Assembly (NCBI GenBank): GCA_003542575.1
Contig: DPKJ01000011.1
Coordinates: 18,063-82,062, forward strand
Length of the DNA: 64,000 nt
Direction of reading: 5' to 3'
From: Rikenellaceae bacterium
GTDB taxonomy: Bacteria; Bacteroidota; Bacteroidia; Bacteroidales; UBA932
Shown here one piece after another: positions 42,517 to 51,472 of this stretch. How positions within the stretch are numbered: the first letter of the stretch is position 1; each line of letters opens with the position of its first letter. The notes under the pieces are model-generated. The model saw only the letters and a list, made by a program, of their open reading frames with translations, made no database searches and was not told the DNA's origin. The position numbers and the translations under genes are program-made.

Positions 42517-43554
42517 ATGAAAAAAGCCTTTATAACTGGAATTACTGGGCAAGATGGCTCATATTTGACTGAACTTTTACTTAATAAAGGATACGATGTC
42601 TTTGGACTTATTCGCCGATCTTCTGTTTTCACTACTCAACGAATAAAACCTGAGATTTGGAACTCTCCAAATTTTCACACATATCATGGCGATCTTGCAG
42701 ATTCAAGTAACCTGCATAGACTTATTTCACAAATCAGACCAGACGAAATATACAATCTTGGTGCACAATCACATGTTGCAGTTTCTTTCGAAGTTCCTGA
42801 GTATACCGCAGAAGTTGATGCAATTGGAGCCATTAGAATTTTGGATGCAATAAGAGATACTGGAATAGCTTGTAGATATTACCAGGCATCGACATCCGAA
42901 CTCTTTGGTGGTCTTCCAGAAACTGCTCCTCAAAATGAGTTAACCCCCTTTTATCCTAGATCTCCATATGGTGCTGCAAAGTTGTATGCTTATTGGATAA
43001 CTGTTAATTACAGAGAGGCTTATAATTTATATGCATGCAACGGGATACTATTTAATCATGAATCACCAAGAAGAGGTGAAACATTTGTGACAAAAAAAAT
43101 CACCAAAGCTGTTGCTAATATTCATAAGAGGAAACAAGAATATCTCACATTAGGGAATCTAGACGCAAAAAGAGACTGGGGTTATGCAAAAGACTATGTA
43201 GAGGCTATGTGGCTGATGCTTCAACAAGAAAAGCCTGCAGATTTTGTAATCGCAACAGGAAAAACACATACCGTAAGAGAGTTTGTAGATTTAGCATTTC
43301 GAGTTGTTGATATTGAATTAGAATGGATTGGAAATGGAATCGAGGAGGTAGGACGAAGTAGGAATAATGGTGAAATTTTAGTTAAAGTGGATCCACGATA
43401 CTACAGACCGACTGAAGTAGATTTATTATGGGGGGATACATCAAAAGCTAGAAATGAGCTTGGCTGGGAAGCAAAAACAACATTAAATGAGCTTGTTATA
43501 AAGATGGTAAAGTATGATTTAGAGAACGATAATTATGGAGGAGAAGAAATATGA
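42517..43554 (+). CDS. gmd: GDP-mannose 4,6-dehydratase
   Basis: It makes GDP-4-keto-6-deoxy-mannose. FITGITGQDGSYLTELLLNKGYDVFG, GAQSHVAVSFEVPEYTAEVDAIG, FGGLPETAPQNELTPFYPRSPYGAAK (with the YxxxK active site) and NHESPRRGETFVTKKIT are diagnostic. 345 residues. Overlaps the next gene as ATGA. Confidence 0.93.
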   Translation: MKKAFITGITGQDGSYLTELLLNKGYDVFGLIRRSSVFTTQRIKPEIWNSPNFHTYHGDLADSSNLHRLISQIRPDEIYNLGAQSHVAVSFEVPEYTAEVDAIGAIRILDAIRDTGIACRYYQASTSELFGGLPETAPQNELTPFYPRSPYGAAKLYAYWITVNYREAYNLYACNGILFNHESPRRGETFVTKKITKAVANIHKRKQEYLTLGNLDAKRDWGYAKDYVEAMWLMLQQEKPADFVIATGKTHTVREFVDLAFRVVDIELEWIGNGIEEVGRSRNNGEILVKVDPRYYRPTEVDLLWGDTSKARNELGWEAKTTLNELVIKMVKYDLENDNYGGEEI

Positions 43555-44471
43555 TATTAGTTTTAGGCGCGACTGGCTTCTTAGGGAAAACTGTATGTAA
43601 AAAGCTAGCTGAAAGAGGATTAGACTATTATCCCACATCATTATCATTGGGAGTTGATTTGAGAGATGAATCCAAAACATTGAAATTATTTAAGAAGGTT
43701 AATCCTAAGGTTGTAATTAATTGTGCATCATACGTTGGAGGAATTCAATTTGGGTACAAACACCCTACAGAATTGTTCTCCAATAATTTAAAAATGGTTA
43801 CGAGTATTTTAAATGCAAATCACGAAGCAAAAGTCGGAAAATTCATTAATCCTATCTCTAATTGTGTTTATCCGTCAAAATCAACTTATTTCAAAGAGAG
43901 TGAAATCTGGGATGGTGAAATGCACGAATCTGTTTCAGTTTATGGCTTTGTCAGGAAAGCATTCATAATTGGAGCCAATGCATACGAAAAGCAGTATAAC
44001 GATAAAATATTTAATATTGTTCTTTCAAATATGTATGGGCCCGGTGACCATTTTGAAGAAGAACGATCTCATGCATTAGGTGCTTTAATCATGAAATTTG
44101 TAAAAGCAAAATTAAACAATGAACCAAAAGTAGTAGTTTGGGGAACCGGAACACCTGTAAGAGAGTGGCTACATATAGAAGACGGCGCAGAATCTCTTAT
44201 CCGGGCAATTGATATACCTTTCTTTTCAGGGCCTGTTAATATTGGAGTTGGTAATGGCATATCAGTGAAAGATACGGCCTTGCTTTTGAAAAGACTTATT
44301 GATTATACTGGAGTAATTGAATTTGATCACTCAAAACCGGATGGAGCACCGTATAAGACAGTAGATGGAAGCTTAGGTGAAAAACTCATGAATTGGAGGC
44401 CACAGAAGAATTTTGAACTTGGAGTGCAAGATACAATTGAGTGGTATTTAAAAAACAAAATAGAATTATGA
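43551..44471 (+). CDS. GDP-4-keto-6-deoxymannose-processing epimerase/reductase, Fcl-like
   Basis: 306-residue extended SDR: LVLGATGFLGKTVCKKL, NCASYVGGIQFGYKHPTELFSNNLKM, active-site YGFVRK, and NMYGPGDHFEEERSHALGALIMKF, which resembles GDP-L-fucose synthase (Fcl). It starts inside the gmd stop. The natural product is GDP-L-fucose or another GDP-6-deoxyhexose; the sequence does not decide which. Confidence 0.75.
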   Translation: MILVLGATGFLGKTVCKKLAERGLDYYPTSLSLGVDLRDESKTLKLFKKVNPKVVINCASYVGGIQFGYKHPTELFSNNLKMVTSILNANHEAKVGKFINPISNCVYPSKSTYFKESEIWDGEMHESVSVYGFVRKAFIIGANAYEKQYNDKIFNIVLSNMYGPGDHFEEERSHALGALIMKFVKAKLNNEPKVVVWGTGTPVREWLHIEDGAESLIRAIDIPFFSGPVNIGVGNGISVKDTALLLKRLIDYTGVIEFDHSKPDGAPYKTVDGSLGEKLMNWRPQKNFELGVQDTIEWYLKNKIEL

Positions 44472-44869
44472 TAAAAGAAATAATTTATAATAACGAAGTT
44501 TTAGCAAGGTATATTCCCTCTGAATCATGGGCTCCTGATCTTGGATTTTATTCAAAAGAAGAGGAATTTATTCAAGTTGGAAGTTGGCAATATGATAAAG
44601 GTAAAGAACTATTAAATCATATTCATAATCCAGTTGTTAGAAATATTAGTCGTACACAAGAGGTTTTGTATGTTCGAAAAGGTATTATAAAAGCTAGAGT
44701 TTATTCTCTTGACGAAATTTTTGTAGAAGAAATTATTGTCAAAGAAGGCGATACAATAATCCTTCTCAATTCTGGCCACGGTTATGAAATTTTGCAAGAT
44801 AATACACAAGTACTAGAAATAAAAAATGGCCCGTATTTAGGTGCCGACATTGATAGGAGGAGGTTTTAA
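44468..44869 (+). CDS. Cupin-fold protein, putative sugar isomerase/epimerase
   Basis: 133 residues from the ATG at 44468, which overlaps the upstream stop as ATGA. The jelly-roll pattern is visible (LNHIHNPVVRNISRTQEVLYVRKGIIKARVY...EGDTIILLNSGHGYEI), with histidines that could bind a metal. Neighbours suggest action on a nucleotide sugar. Function not known. Confidence 0.65.
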   Translation: MIKEIIYNNEVLARYIPSESWAPDLGFYSKEEEFIQVGSWQYDKGKELLNHIHNPVVRNISRTQEVLYVRKGIIKARVYSLDEIFVEEIIVKEGDTIILLNSGHGYEILQDNTQVLEIKNGPYLGADIDRRRF

Positions 44870-44871
44870 TT

Positions 44872-45426
44872 ATGGCTTATACTGATTTGAATTACAAATT
44901 CAAAAAAATTGGGAAGAATGTTATAATTGGTAATAATGTGTACTTCCGTTACCCTGAATTTGTTGAGATTGGAGATAATGTAGTTATTGATGAGTTTTGT
45001 TATTTTACAACTGCATTATCAATCGGTAGTTTTGTTCACATTGGACCTCATTGTTCTTGTATTGGAGGCAAAGAGTCAAGATTGGTAATGAGTGATTTTT
45101 CCGGGCTATCTGCTGGCTGCAGAATTATTTGTGGTTCTGACAATTACATAACTGGGCTTACGAATCCAAATGTTCCTATTGAATATAGAGGCGAGACTAA
45201 GGTTGGAGAGATATTCATTGGGAAACATGCAGTTCTAGGCACAAATACGGTTGTACATCCACTTGTAAGGATAAAAGATGGAGCAGCAACAGGTAGCCTT
45301 ACATTGGTAACGAAAGATCTTGATGAATGGGGTGTTTATATTGGGAGTCCGGCTAGAAGAATTAAATCAAGAGATAGAGAAAAAATATTAAGCCTTGAGC
45401 AGCTATTTATTAAAACAATAAAGTAG
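44872..45426 (+). CDS. Left-handed beta-helix sugar acyltransferase
   Basis: 184 residues; hexapeptide repeats IGNNVYFRYPEFVEIGDNVVIDEFCYF, IGSFVHIGPHCSC, IGKHAVLGTNTVVHPLVRI and end IGSPARRIKSRDR. An acetyl- or other acyltransferase on a sugar. Directly follows the cupin gene. Confidence 0.8.
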   Translation: MAYTDLNYKFKKIGKNVIIGNNVYFRYPEFVEIGDNVVIDEFCYFTTALSIGSFVHIGPHCSCIGGKESRLVMSDFSGLSAGCRIICGSDNYITGLTNPNVPIEYRGETKVGEIFIGKHAVLGTNTVVHPLVRIKDGAATGSLTLVTKDLDEWGVYIGSPARRIKSRDREKILSLEQLFIKTIK

Positions 45427-45488
45427 AAATTCATAATTTAAATTAAAGTCAGGTTTTAAAATACTCAAATAAACCATTGGCTAATAAA

Positions 45489-46370
45489 ATGAATAAAATC
45501 ATCATTACAGGTGGATCTGGATTTTTAGCGAAACATACTATTAAATATCTAGAATCTAAAGGGTATGAAGTTTGGGATTTGACCCGTAAACCGAACGTTC
45601 GTAGCCAGTCCATTGAAATTGATATCACAAATAGGGTTGATGTTGAGACTAAAATAAGTGTAGATAATATTGATGCAATTATTCATCTGGCTGCACATAT
45701 CCCAACACCAGAAAATTCTCCTGATATAGAACTATGTCAAAAAGTAAATTTTGATAGCACAAATTTTCTTCTTAAATTTTGTTGTGACAATAACATTAGA
45801 AGATTTATCTACATCTCTTCACTTTCAATTTTTGATGATAATGCAGAGATCATTATTAATGAAAAATCAACCCCAAACCCAAAATCAGAATATTCAATCA
45901 GTAAATTGTCTGCAGAATACTTATGTCGGTTTTACAGTAGAAATTATCAACTTATAGTCCCCATATTACGAATAGGGTCAATTTTCGGTGAAGGGATGAA
46001 TAGTAGTAGAATGATTCCATATTTTATTAAAAATTGTATTCTGAACAAAAAAATAGAAGTATATAATTCAAATTTGCAACTCAATATCTCATACATTAAA
46101 GATGTTGTAAAAATTATCGAGAAACTCATTTATGCAGACTCGGAAATATATCATTTTACAACTAATTCTATTTCAAAAAGGGAGTTAGTAAACTCGATCG
46201 CTAAGGTTACTTCAAGTAATTCTAAAATTACTTACAGTGATGAATCAATCTTTATTCCAAAAGTTTTTGATATAAATAAAATAATGACACTAATTGAAGG
46301 CAACACTTTTTCATTATATTCATTGGAGAACGGATTAACTGATTTTTTAAAAAACTATCATTATGAATAA
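45489..46370 (+). CDS. NAD-dependent epimerase/dehydratase-type SDR
   Basis: 293 residues. GxxGxxG motif TGGSGFLAKH, IHLAAHIPTPE, catalytic-type YSISK. The frame extends four codons upstream through TTG, but ATG at 45489 fits better. Substrate unknown; probably reduces or epimerises a nucleotide sugar. Overlaps the next gene by eight bases. Confidence 0.78.
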   Translation: MNKIIITGGSGFLAKHTIKYLESKGYEVWDLTRKPNVRSQSIEIDITNRVDVETKISVDNIDAIIHLAAHIPTPENSPDIELCQKVNFDSTNFLLKFCCDNNIRRFIYISSLSIFDDNAEIIINEKSTPNPKSEYSISKLSAEYLCRFYSRNYQLIVPILRIGSIFGEGMNSSRMIPYFIKNCILNKKIEVYNSNLQLNISYIKDVVKIIEKLIYADSEIYHFTTNSISKRELVNSIAKVTSSNSKITYSDESIFIPKVFDINKIMTLIEGNTFSLYSLENGLTDFLKNYHYE

Positions 46371-47172
46371 AAAAATTGCAATAATAACTGGAGCTGGAGG
46401 TGGTATTGGGAGTGCGACTGCTAAATTATTTTCAGAAAATAATTACAAATGTGTTATCGTTGATGTTGATGAGAAGAATGCTATCCGAACTATTGAAACC
46501 TTACAAAACATGAATGATCATATTCATATAATTGCAAATGTTTCAAAATCCAAAGAGATTAATAATGTTGTTGAAACTACAATTAACATGTTTTCAAGAA
46601 TTGATGTTCTGATAAATTTAGCTGCCAGCAATAGAGGCAGTTTTGAAATTTCTGATAATATTGAACAAAGATGGGATAAAACGATTGAAAATGACCTAAA
46701 ATCTGTTTATCTAATGTCTGAAAGAGTAGTTGTTGAGATGGCAAAAAATGGTGGCGGCTCTATCGTAAATATTGGATCGATCGCTGGTGGTTACTTAGGA
46801 AGCCATTCCTTACCATATTCTGCCTCAAAAGCGGGTATTGTTGCAATAACCAAATCACACGCCCGGATTTACGGAAGTTACGGGATTAGAGTCAATTGTA
46901 TAGTGCCTGGAATAATTGAGACTTCAATGGTACACAATTCAGTTGCTCAAAGAGAAAATAATTATTTCGATATTATTAAACAGCATACTCCTTTAAAAAG
47001 ATGGGGTTTGCCTGAAGAAATTGCTGAAGCAATACTATTTGCAGCATCAGATAAATGCTTATTTATGACCGGCTCAACAATTATTATTGATGGGGGAGCG
47101 ACTTTAACTTTAGGTCCAAGATTAGATGAAATCCTGCCATTCAAATGGGAAAAATTCAAACCAAATTTCTAA
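46363..47172 (+). CDS. SDR-family oxidoreductase
   Basis: 269 residues. AIITGAGGGIGSATAKLF, NIGSIAGGYLG (Ser), YSASKAGIV (Tyr/Lys), ending IIDGGATLTLGPR. Classical SDR with FabG-like sequence. In this spot, between an epimerase and an aminotransferase, a keto-sugar reductase or oxidase is as likely as an acyl reductase. Confidence 0.75.
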   Translation: MNKKIAIITGAGGGIGSATAKLFSENNYKCVIVDVDEKNAIRTIETLQNMNDHIHIIANVSKSKEINNVVETTINMFSRIDVLINLAASNRGSFEISDNIEQRWDKTIENDLKSVYLMSERVVVEMAKNGGGSIVNIGSIAGGYLGSHSLPYSASKAGIVAITKSHARIYGSYGIRVNCIVPGIIETSMVHNSVAQRENNYFDIIKQHTPLKRWGLPEEIAEAILFAASDKCLFMTGSTIIIDGGATLTLGPRLDEILPFKWEKFKPNF

Positions 47173-47185
47173 AAAGTTTTAAAAA

Positions 47186-48283
47186 ATGATAATTTCTGGT
47201 ATCCCTCAAATGGAACCATGGTTAGGTTCTGAAGAAAAAGATGCTTTAAGCCAGTATATGGAAGAAGGCGGTTGGTTAACTGAGTTCAAAAGAACGGCAG
47301 AATTTGAGCAACGGATTGCCGAATACACTGGAGCAAAATATTGTATCGTCGTTAATAATGGAACAATTAGTTTAACATTAATGTCTATTGCAGCAGGGAT
47401 TACCAGTGGCGATGAAGTAATTGTTCCTAATTACACAATGATAGCAACGCCCAATTCAATAAAGATGATAGGTGCAACCCCTGTATTTGTTGATGTTGAA
47501 CCTGAAACACTTTGCATGGATATTGAGTGTGCAAGAAATGCAATTACTCCTGCAACTAAAGCACTATTCATAGTTACAGCCAATGGAAGATATCCAAAAG
47601 CGGGTATTGAGGCATTTCAAAAATTATGTATAGAAAATGGATTGATTCTGCTAGAAGATGCAGCTCAATCATTAGGTTCAAGGTATCCAAACGGTAAACA
47701 TCAAGGGACAGTTGGACTAGCTGGCAGTTTTTCTTTTTCGGCTCCTAAAATTATTACTACCGGCCAGGGAGGGGCAATAATTACAAATGATGAAACAATT
47801 AATTATCGATTGCGACGATTAAAGGATTTTGGTCGAAGTGGGGGTGGAAATGACATTCATGATAGTATTGGGTATAACTTCAAATTCACAGAAATGCAGG
47901 CAGTTATTGGAAATGAGCAAATGAAAAAACTTAATTGGAGAGTTACCCGAAAAAAGGAAATTCTTAAATTATATAAGTCGTTTTTAAATAACGTCTCAAA
48001 AATTAAATTTTTTGAACAAGATCTTGACTGGACAACACCTTGGTTTATAGATATTCTTGCTGACAATCGAGATTGTCTTATTTCGTATTTAAAAAATTTC
48101 AATATTGGAACAAGAATAATGTACCCTCCAATCAACAAACAAAAAGCTTATAATTTGCATGGAGATTACAAAGTATCAAATCTTGTTGGAGAAAAAGGGC
48201 TCTGGCTTCCATCTGCTTCACAATTAAAAAATGATGAGGTTGAATATATTAGTTCAAAAATTCGTGAATTTTATGATTTATGA
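47186..48283 (+). CDS. DegT/DnrJ/EryC1 sugar aminotransferase, perosamine-synthase-like
   Basis: 365 residues. The PLP lysine is in FSFSAPKIITTGQGGAIITND. The opening ISGIPQMEPWLGSEEKDAL and EYTGAKYCIVVNNGTISLTL resemble GDP-perosamine synthase, which aminates C4 of the Gmd product. With gmd in the same operon, GDP-perosamine is a reasonable guess. Confidence 0.75.
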   Translation: MIISGIPQMEPWLGSEEKDALSQYMEEGGWLTEFKRTAEFEQRIAEYTGAKYCIVVNNGTISLTLMSIAAGITSGDEVIVPNYTMIATPNSIKMIGATPVFVDVEPETLCMDIECARNAITPATKALFIVTANGRYPKAGIEAFQKLCIENGLILLEDAAQSLGSRYPNGKHQGTVGLAGSFSFSAPKIITTGQGGAIITNDETINYRLRRLKDFGRSGGGNDIHDSIGYNFKFTEMQAVIGNEQMKKLNWRVTRKKEILKLYKSFLNNVSKIKFFEQDLDWTTPWFIDILADNRDCLISYLKNFNIGTRIMYPPINKQKAYNLHGDYKVSNLVGEKGLWLPSASQLKNDEVEYISSKIREFYDL

Positions 48284-49068
48284 AACAAAATATGAGTAGT
48301 AAAAAACATGATAGCGATGTATCTATCATGGTAGTTTCATGTGATAAATACAAGGACCTATGGGATCCATTTTTTAAGTGTTTCAACAAATATTGGTCTG
48401 ATTGTCCATATCCTATATACTTAGCATCAAACGAATTCACATATGATTCAGATCCAACAATTACACCTATCCTGATTGGTCCAGACAAGGACTATTCAAC
48501 GAACCTCATTGAAATGATCAAACATATCAAAACATCTTGGATTCTTTTATGGTTTGAAGATTGCTTTATCACTTCAAATATTGATACCCCAAGGATTCTA
48601 AGATTAGTCGCTGCAGCACAAGAATATAAAGCAGGATACCTAAAACTGACAGTAGACTATCCACTTATATTTACTAAAGATAAGAATCAAGAGATAGGGC
48701 CAATACCAAAAGGGATAAAATATCGTTCCGGAATTGGATTAGCATTATATCACAAGGGTACTCTCCAAAAGTTGTTAGAGCCAGGAGAAAGTGCATGGCA
48801 AATAGATCGCAGTCAACGTTCAAATTTTATTGAAGAACCTTTTTTTGCTTTAACAACACATTTAAAAAAAGACCCTCCCATACCTGTACTCAACGCTGTG
48901 ATAAAAGGAGAATGGTCATATGAAGCCTTGAAGTTTATGAAGAAAGAAGGCATTAATGATTCTATAAAGAATCGTAAAGTTCAGTCAATATGGTCATTTC
49001 TTTATATAAAATTATATCTTTTTCGTATAGCTATATATCGAGTATTAAGAATTTATTGGTATGACTAA
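48280..49068 (+). CDS. Putative GT-A-like glycosyltransferase of unknown specificity
   Basis: 262 residues. VSIMVVSCDKYKDLWDPFFKCFNKYWSDCPYPIYL and ILLWFEDCFITSNIDTPRIL look like the start and an acidic metal-site-like part of a GT-A fold (cf. DxD; here WFEDCF). ATG overlaps the upstream stop as ATGA. No well-known family is recognised with certainty. Confidence 0.55.
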   Translation: MKQNMSSKKHDSDVSIMVVSCDKYKDLWDPFFKCFNKYWSDCPYPIYLASNEFTYDSDPTITPILIGPDKDYSTNLIEMIKHIKTSWILLWFEDCFITSNIDTPRILRLVAAAQEYKAGYLKLTVDYPLIFTKDKNQEIGPIPKGIKYRSGIGLALYHKGTLQKLLEPGESAWQIDRSQRSNFIEEPFFALTTHLKKDPPIPVLNAVIKGEWSYEALKFMKKEGINDSIKNRKVQSIWSFLYIKLYLFRIAIYRVLRIYWYD

Positions 49069-49106
49069 CCCAAAACACATAGAACTTAATCATAATAGCT
49101 AATAAG

Positions 49107-49511
49107 ATGTTAACTCATGTAAGATTAATAGATCTTCCGAAAATTGAGGATTATAGAGGTAATCTTTCTTTTTTAGAAAGTTACAACCATATCCCATTTG
49201 AAATTAAGCGAACCTACTGGATATATGACGTTCCAGGCGGACAAGTACGTGGGGGACACGCTTTTAAAGAACAAGAAGAATTCATTATTTCAATGTCAGG
49301 GAGTTTTGATATAATTGTTGACGATGGGAATGAAAAGAAAGTATACTCTCTAAATAGATCATATTATGGTCTTTATATACCAAGGGGACTATGGAGAGAG
49401 ATGCGAAATTTTTCTACGAATTCACTTGCTTTAGTAATTAGCTCAACATCTTTCACAGAAGAAGACTACATAAGAGATTATGATGTATTCCTGAAAATCA
49501 AAGAATTATGA
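49107..49511 (+). CDS. FdtA/QdtA-like dTDP-4-keto-6-deoxyglucose ketoisomerase paralogue with HAFK motif
   Basis: 134-residue cupin. DYRGNLSFLE, RTYWIYDVPGGQVRGGHAFKEQ and LWREMRNFS...DYIRDYDVFL match FdtA/QdtA, which isomerise dTDP-4-keto-6-deoxyglucose to the 3-keto form. The family active site is GHAHK; here the second histidine is Phe (residue 53), so this copy may be catalytically weak or have another job. It overlaps its paralogue as ATGA. Confidence 0.8.
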   Translation: MLTHVRLIDLPKIEDYRGNLSFLESYNHIPFEIKRTYWIYDVPGGQVRGGHAFKEQEEFIISMSGSFDIIVDDGNEKKVYSLNRSYYGLYIPRGLWREMRNFSTNSLALVISSTSFTEEDYIRDYDVFLKIKEL

Positions 49512-49921
49512 TTAAAAATAGCATTTACAACTGCAATGTTATTCAGTTGAGTAAAATCCATAATCGTGCAGGTAATATTACTATTGTTGAGGGTAATTTA
49601 AATGTGCCTTTCCCCATTAAAAGAATCTATTACTTATATGACATACCTAGTAATGAATTTAGAGGTGGACATGCACATAAAGTTCTACATCAATTAATTG
49701 TCGCAGTAGGTGGCAGTTTTGATATTCTGCTTGATGATGGATTGAATAAAAAGATCATACGACTAAATCGTCCTGACTATGGATTGCTTGTATTACCTGG
49801 TATTTGGCGTGAATTATGCGAATTTTCTTCAGGGTCAGTTTGCCTTGTACTGGCATCTGAGGTTTACGATGCAGATGACTACATTAGGGATTATGAAACC
49901 TTTATAGATTACACAAAATGA
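49508..49921 (+). CDS. fdtA: FdtA/QdtA-like dTDP-4-keto-6-deoxyglucose 3,4-ketoisomerase
   Basis: 137 residues, second of the tandem pair, with the intact FRGGHAHKVLHQ site (H55, H57), RIYYLYDIPSNE and IWRELCEFSSGSVCLVLASEVYDADDYIRDYE. The product, a 3-keto-6-deoxy sugar, is the substrate for the FdtB-like aminotransferase two genes on. Whether galacto (Fuc3N) or gluco (Qui3N) cannot be read from sequence by eye. The dTDP-glucose genes rmlA/rmlB are not in the window. Confidence 0.85.
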   Translation: MIKNSIYNCNVIQLSKIHNRAGNITIVEGNLNVPFPIKRIYYLYDIPSNEFRGGHAHKVLHQLIVAVGGSFDILLDDGLNKKIIRLNRPDYGLLVLPGIWRELCEFSSGSVCLVLASEVYDADDYIRDYETFIDYTK

Positions 49922-50373
49922 TACACCCTCTTGCTGAATGCCTAAATAAAAAAGTACCGTTAAGCACTCAAATCTGGCAGTATGTGGTTGTATTACCCGA
50001 TGCTGTAATTGGAGAAAATTGCAATATTTGTGCGCATTGTTTTATTGAAAATGATGTTATAATTGGAAATAATGTAACGGTGAAGTGTGGCGTTTACATA
50101 TGGGATGGGATTATATTGGAGGACAATGTACAAATAGGGCCTAACGTCACATTTACAAATGACAAATATCCTAGAGCAAAACAAGCTTTTAAAATACAAC
50201 GTACTCTGATTAAAAAAAATGCTTCTATTGGAGCAGGGTCAATCATTTTAGGAGGAGTTACAATAGGGGAGAATGTGCTTGTTGGTGCTGGTAGTTTAGT
50301 AACAAAAGACATTCCAGATAACGAATTATGGTTTGGTACTCCTGCAAAATTCATTAGAAAAATTGCCCGATAA
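49918..50373 (+). CDS. FdtC/QdtC-like dTDP-3-amino-sugar N-acyltransferase
   Basis: 151-residue left-handed beta-helix protein: VVLPDAVIGENCNICAHCFIENDVIIGNNVTVKCGVYIWDGI, ITFTNDKYPRAK-like GPNVTFTNDKYPRAKQ, GASIGAGSIILGGVTIGENVLVGAGSLVTKDIP. Placed between the isomerase and aminotransferase of the 3-amino sugar path, it should acylate the 3-amino group. ATGA overlap with fdtA. Confidence 0.82.
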   Translation: MIHPLAECLNKKVPLSTQIWQYVVVLPDAVIGENCNICAHCFIENDVIIGNNVTVKCGVYIWDGIILEDNVQIGPNVTFTNDKYPRAKQAFKIQRTLIKKNASIGAGSIILGGVTIGENVLVGAGSLVTKDIPDNELWFGTPAKFIRKIAR

Positions 50374-50374
50374 T

Positions 50375-51472
50375 ATGATTCCCTTTCTTGATCTTAAGAA
50401 AATTACTGAAAAGCATTCAGTAGAAATATTAGAAGCCATCAATACAGTTATATTATCGGGTTGGTATCTCAACGGTGAAGCCTGCAACAGATTTGAGCAA
50501 CACTATGCTAATTATATAGGTACTAAATATGCAATTGGTGTAGCCAACGGATTGGATGCCTTAAGGTTAATCCTTAGGGCGTATATTGAGATTGGACAAA
50601 TACAGGAAGGTGATGAGGTTATTGTGCCAGCCAATACATATATTGCCTCAATTTTAGCTATTACGGACAACAGGTTAATACCTATTTTTGTTGAACCTGA
50701 TTTTAACACACTTCAAATTGACCCTAAAAAAATTGAAGCCTCAATTACAAAGAGAACTAAAGCAATTATGATAGTTCATCTATATGGAAGGTGCTCATAT
50801 ACGCCTTTAATTAGTGATTTATGCTTAAAATATAATCTTAAATTGATTGAAGATAATGCTCAGGCTCATGGATGTTTATTTAATAATAGAAAAACCGGTT
50901 CAATAGGAGAAGCTTCGGGACATAGTTTTTACCCCGGAAAGAATTTAGGCGCATTTGGGGATGCCGGTGCTGTCACTACAAACGACCCTGTAATTGCCGA
51001 GGCCGTACGAACACTGGCTAATTATGGTTCAAAAACAAAATATATTTTTGAATATCAGGGATTGAATAGTAGACTTGATGAAGTTCAGGCAGCAATCTTG
51101 GATGTTAAGCTAAAATATCTAGATGAGGATATTGATTTCAGGAGAAGAGTTGCATATCGATACATAAATGAGATTAAGAATAGCAAAATAATTATCCCGC
51201 CTCTTAGTGACTGGAAATCACATGTCTTCCACCTATTTCCCTGCTTCACAAAAAGTAGAGATAAGTTTCAAAACTATTTAACATCAAATGGTATTCAGAC
51301 ATTAATTCATTACCCTGTTCCCCCTCATAAACAAAGCTGCTATAAGCAGTATAATAATTTGCATTTTCCAATAACTGAAAGAATACATAAAGAGGAATTA
51401 AGCTTGCCAATCAGCCCCGTATTAAGTGAAGAGGATGTTTCTGAAATAATTCAAATAATCAACAGGTGGTAG
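50375..51472 (+). CDS. fdtB: FdtB/QdtB-like PLP aminotransferase
   Basis: 365 residues from the ATG at 50375, one base after the acyltransferase stop; the frame extends 14 codons upstream inside that gene. IPFLDLKKITEKHSVEILEAI, GVANGLDALRLILRAYIE, EDNAQAHGC and PLP lysine in SFYPGKNLGAFGDAGAV are those of FdtB/QdtB. It aminates dTDP-3-keto-6-deoxyhexose. Confidence 0.87.
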   Translation: MIPFLDLKKITEKHSVEILEAINTVILSGWYLNGEACNRFEQHYANYIGTKYAIGVANGLDALRLILRAYIEIGQIQEGDEVIVPANTYIASILAITDNRLIPIFVEPDFNTLQIDPKKIEASITKRTKAIMIVHLYGRCSYTPLISDLCLKYNLKLIEDNAQAHGCLFNNRKTGSIGEASGHSFYPGKNLGAFGDAGAVTTNDPVIAEAVRTLANYGSKTKYIFEYQGLNSRLDEVQAAILDVKLKYLDEDIDFRRRVAYRYINEIKNSKIIIPPLSDWKSHVFHLFPCFTKSRDKFQNYLTSNGIQTLIHYPVPPHKQSCYKQYNNLHFPITERIHKEELSLPISPVLSEEDVSEIIQIINRW

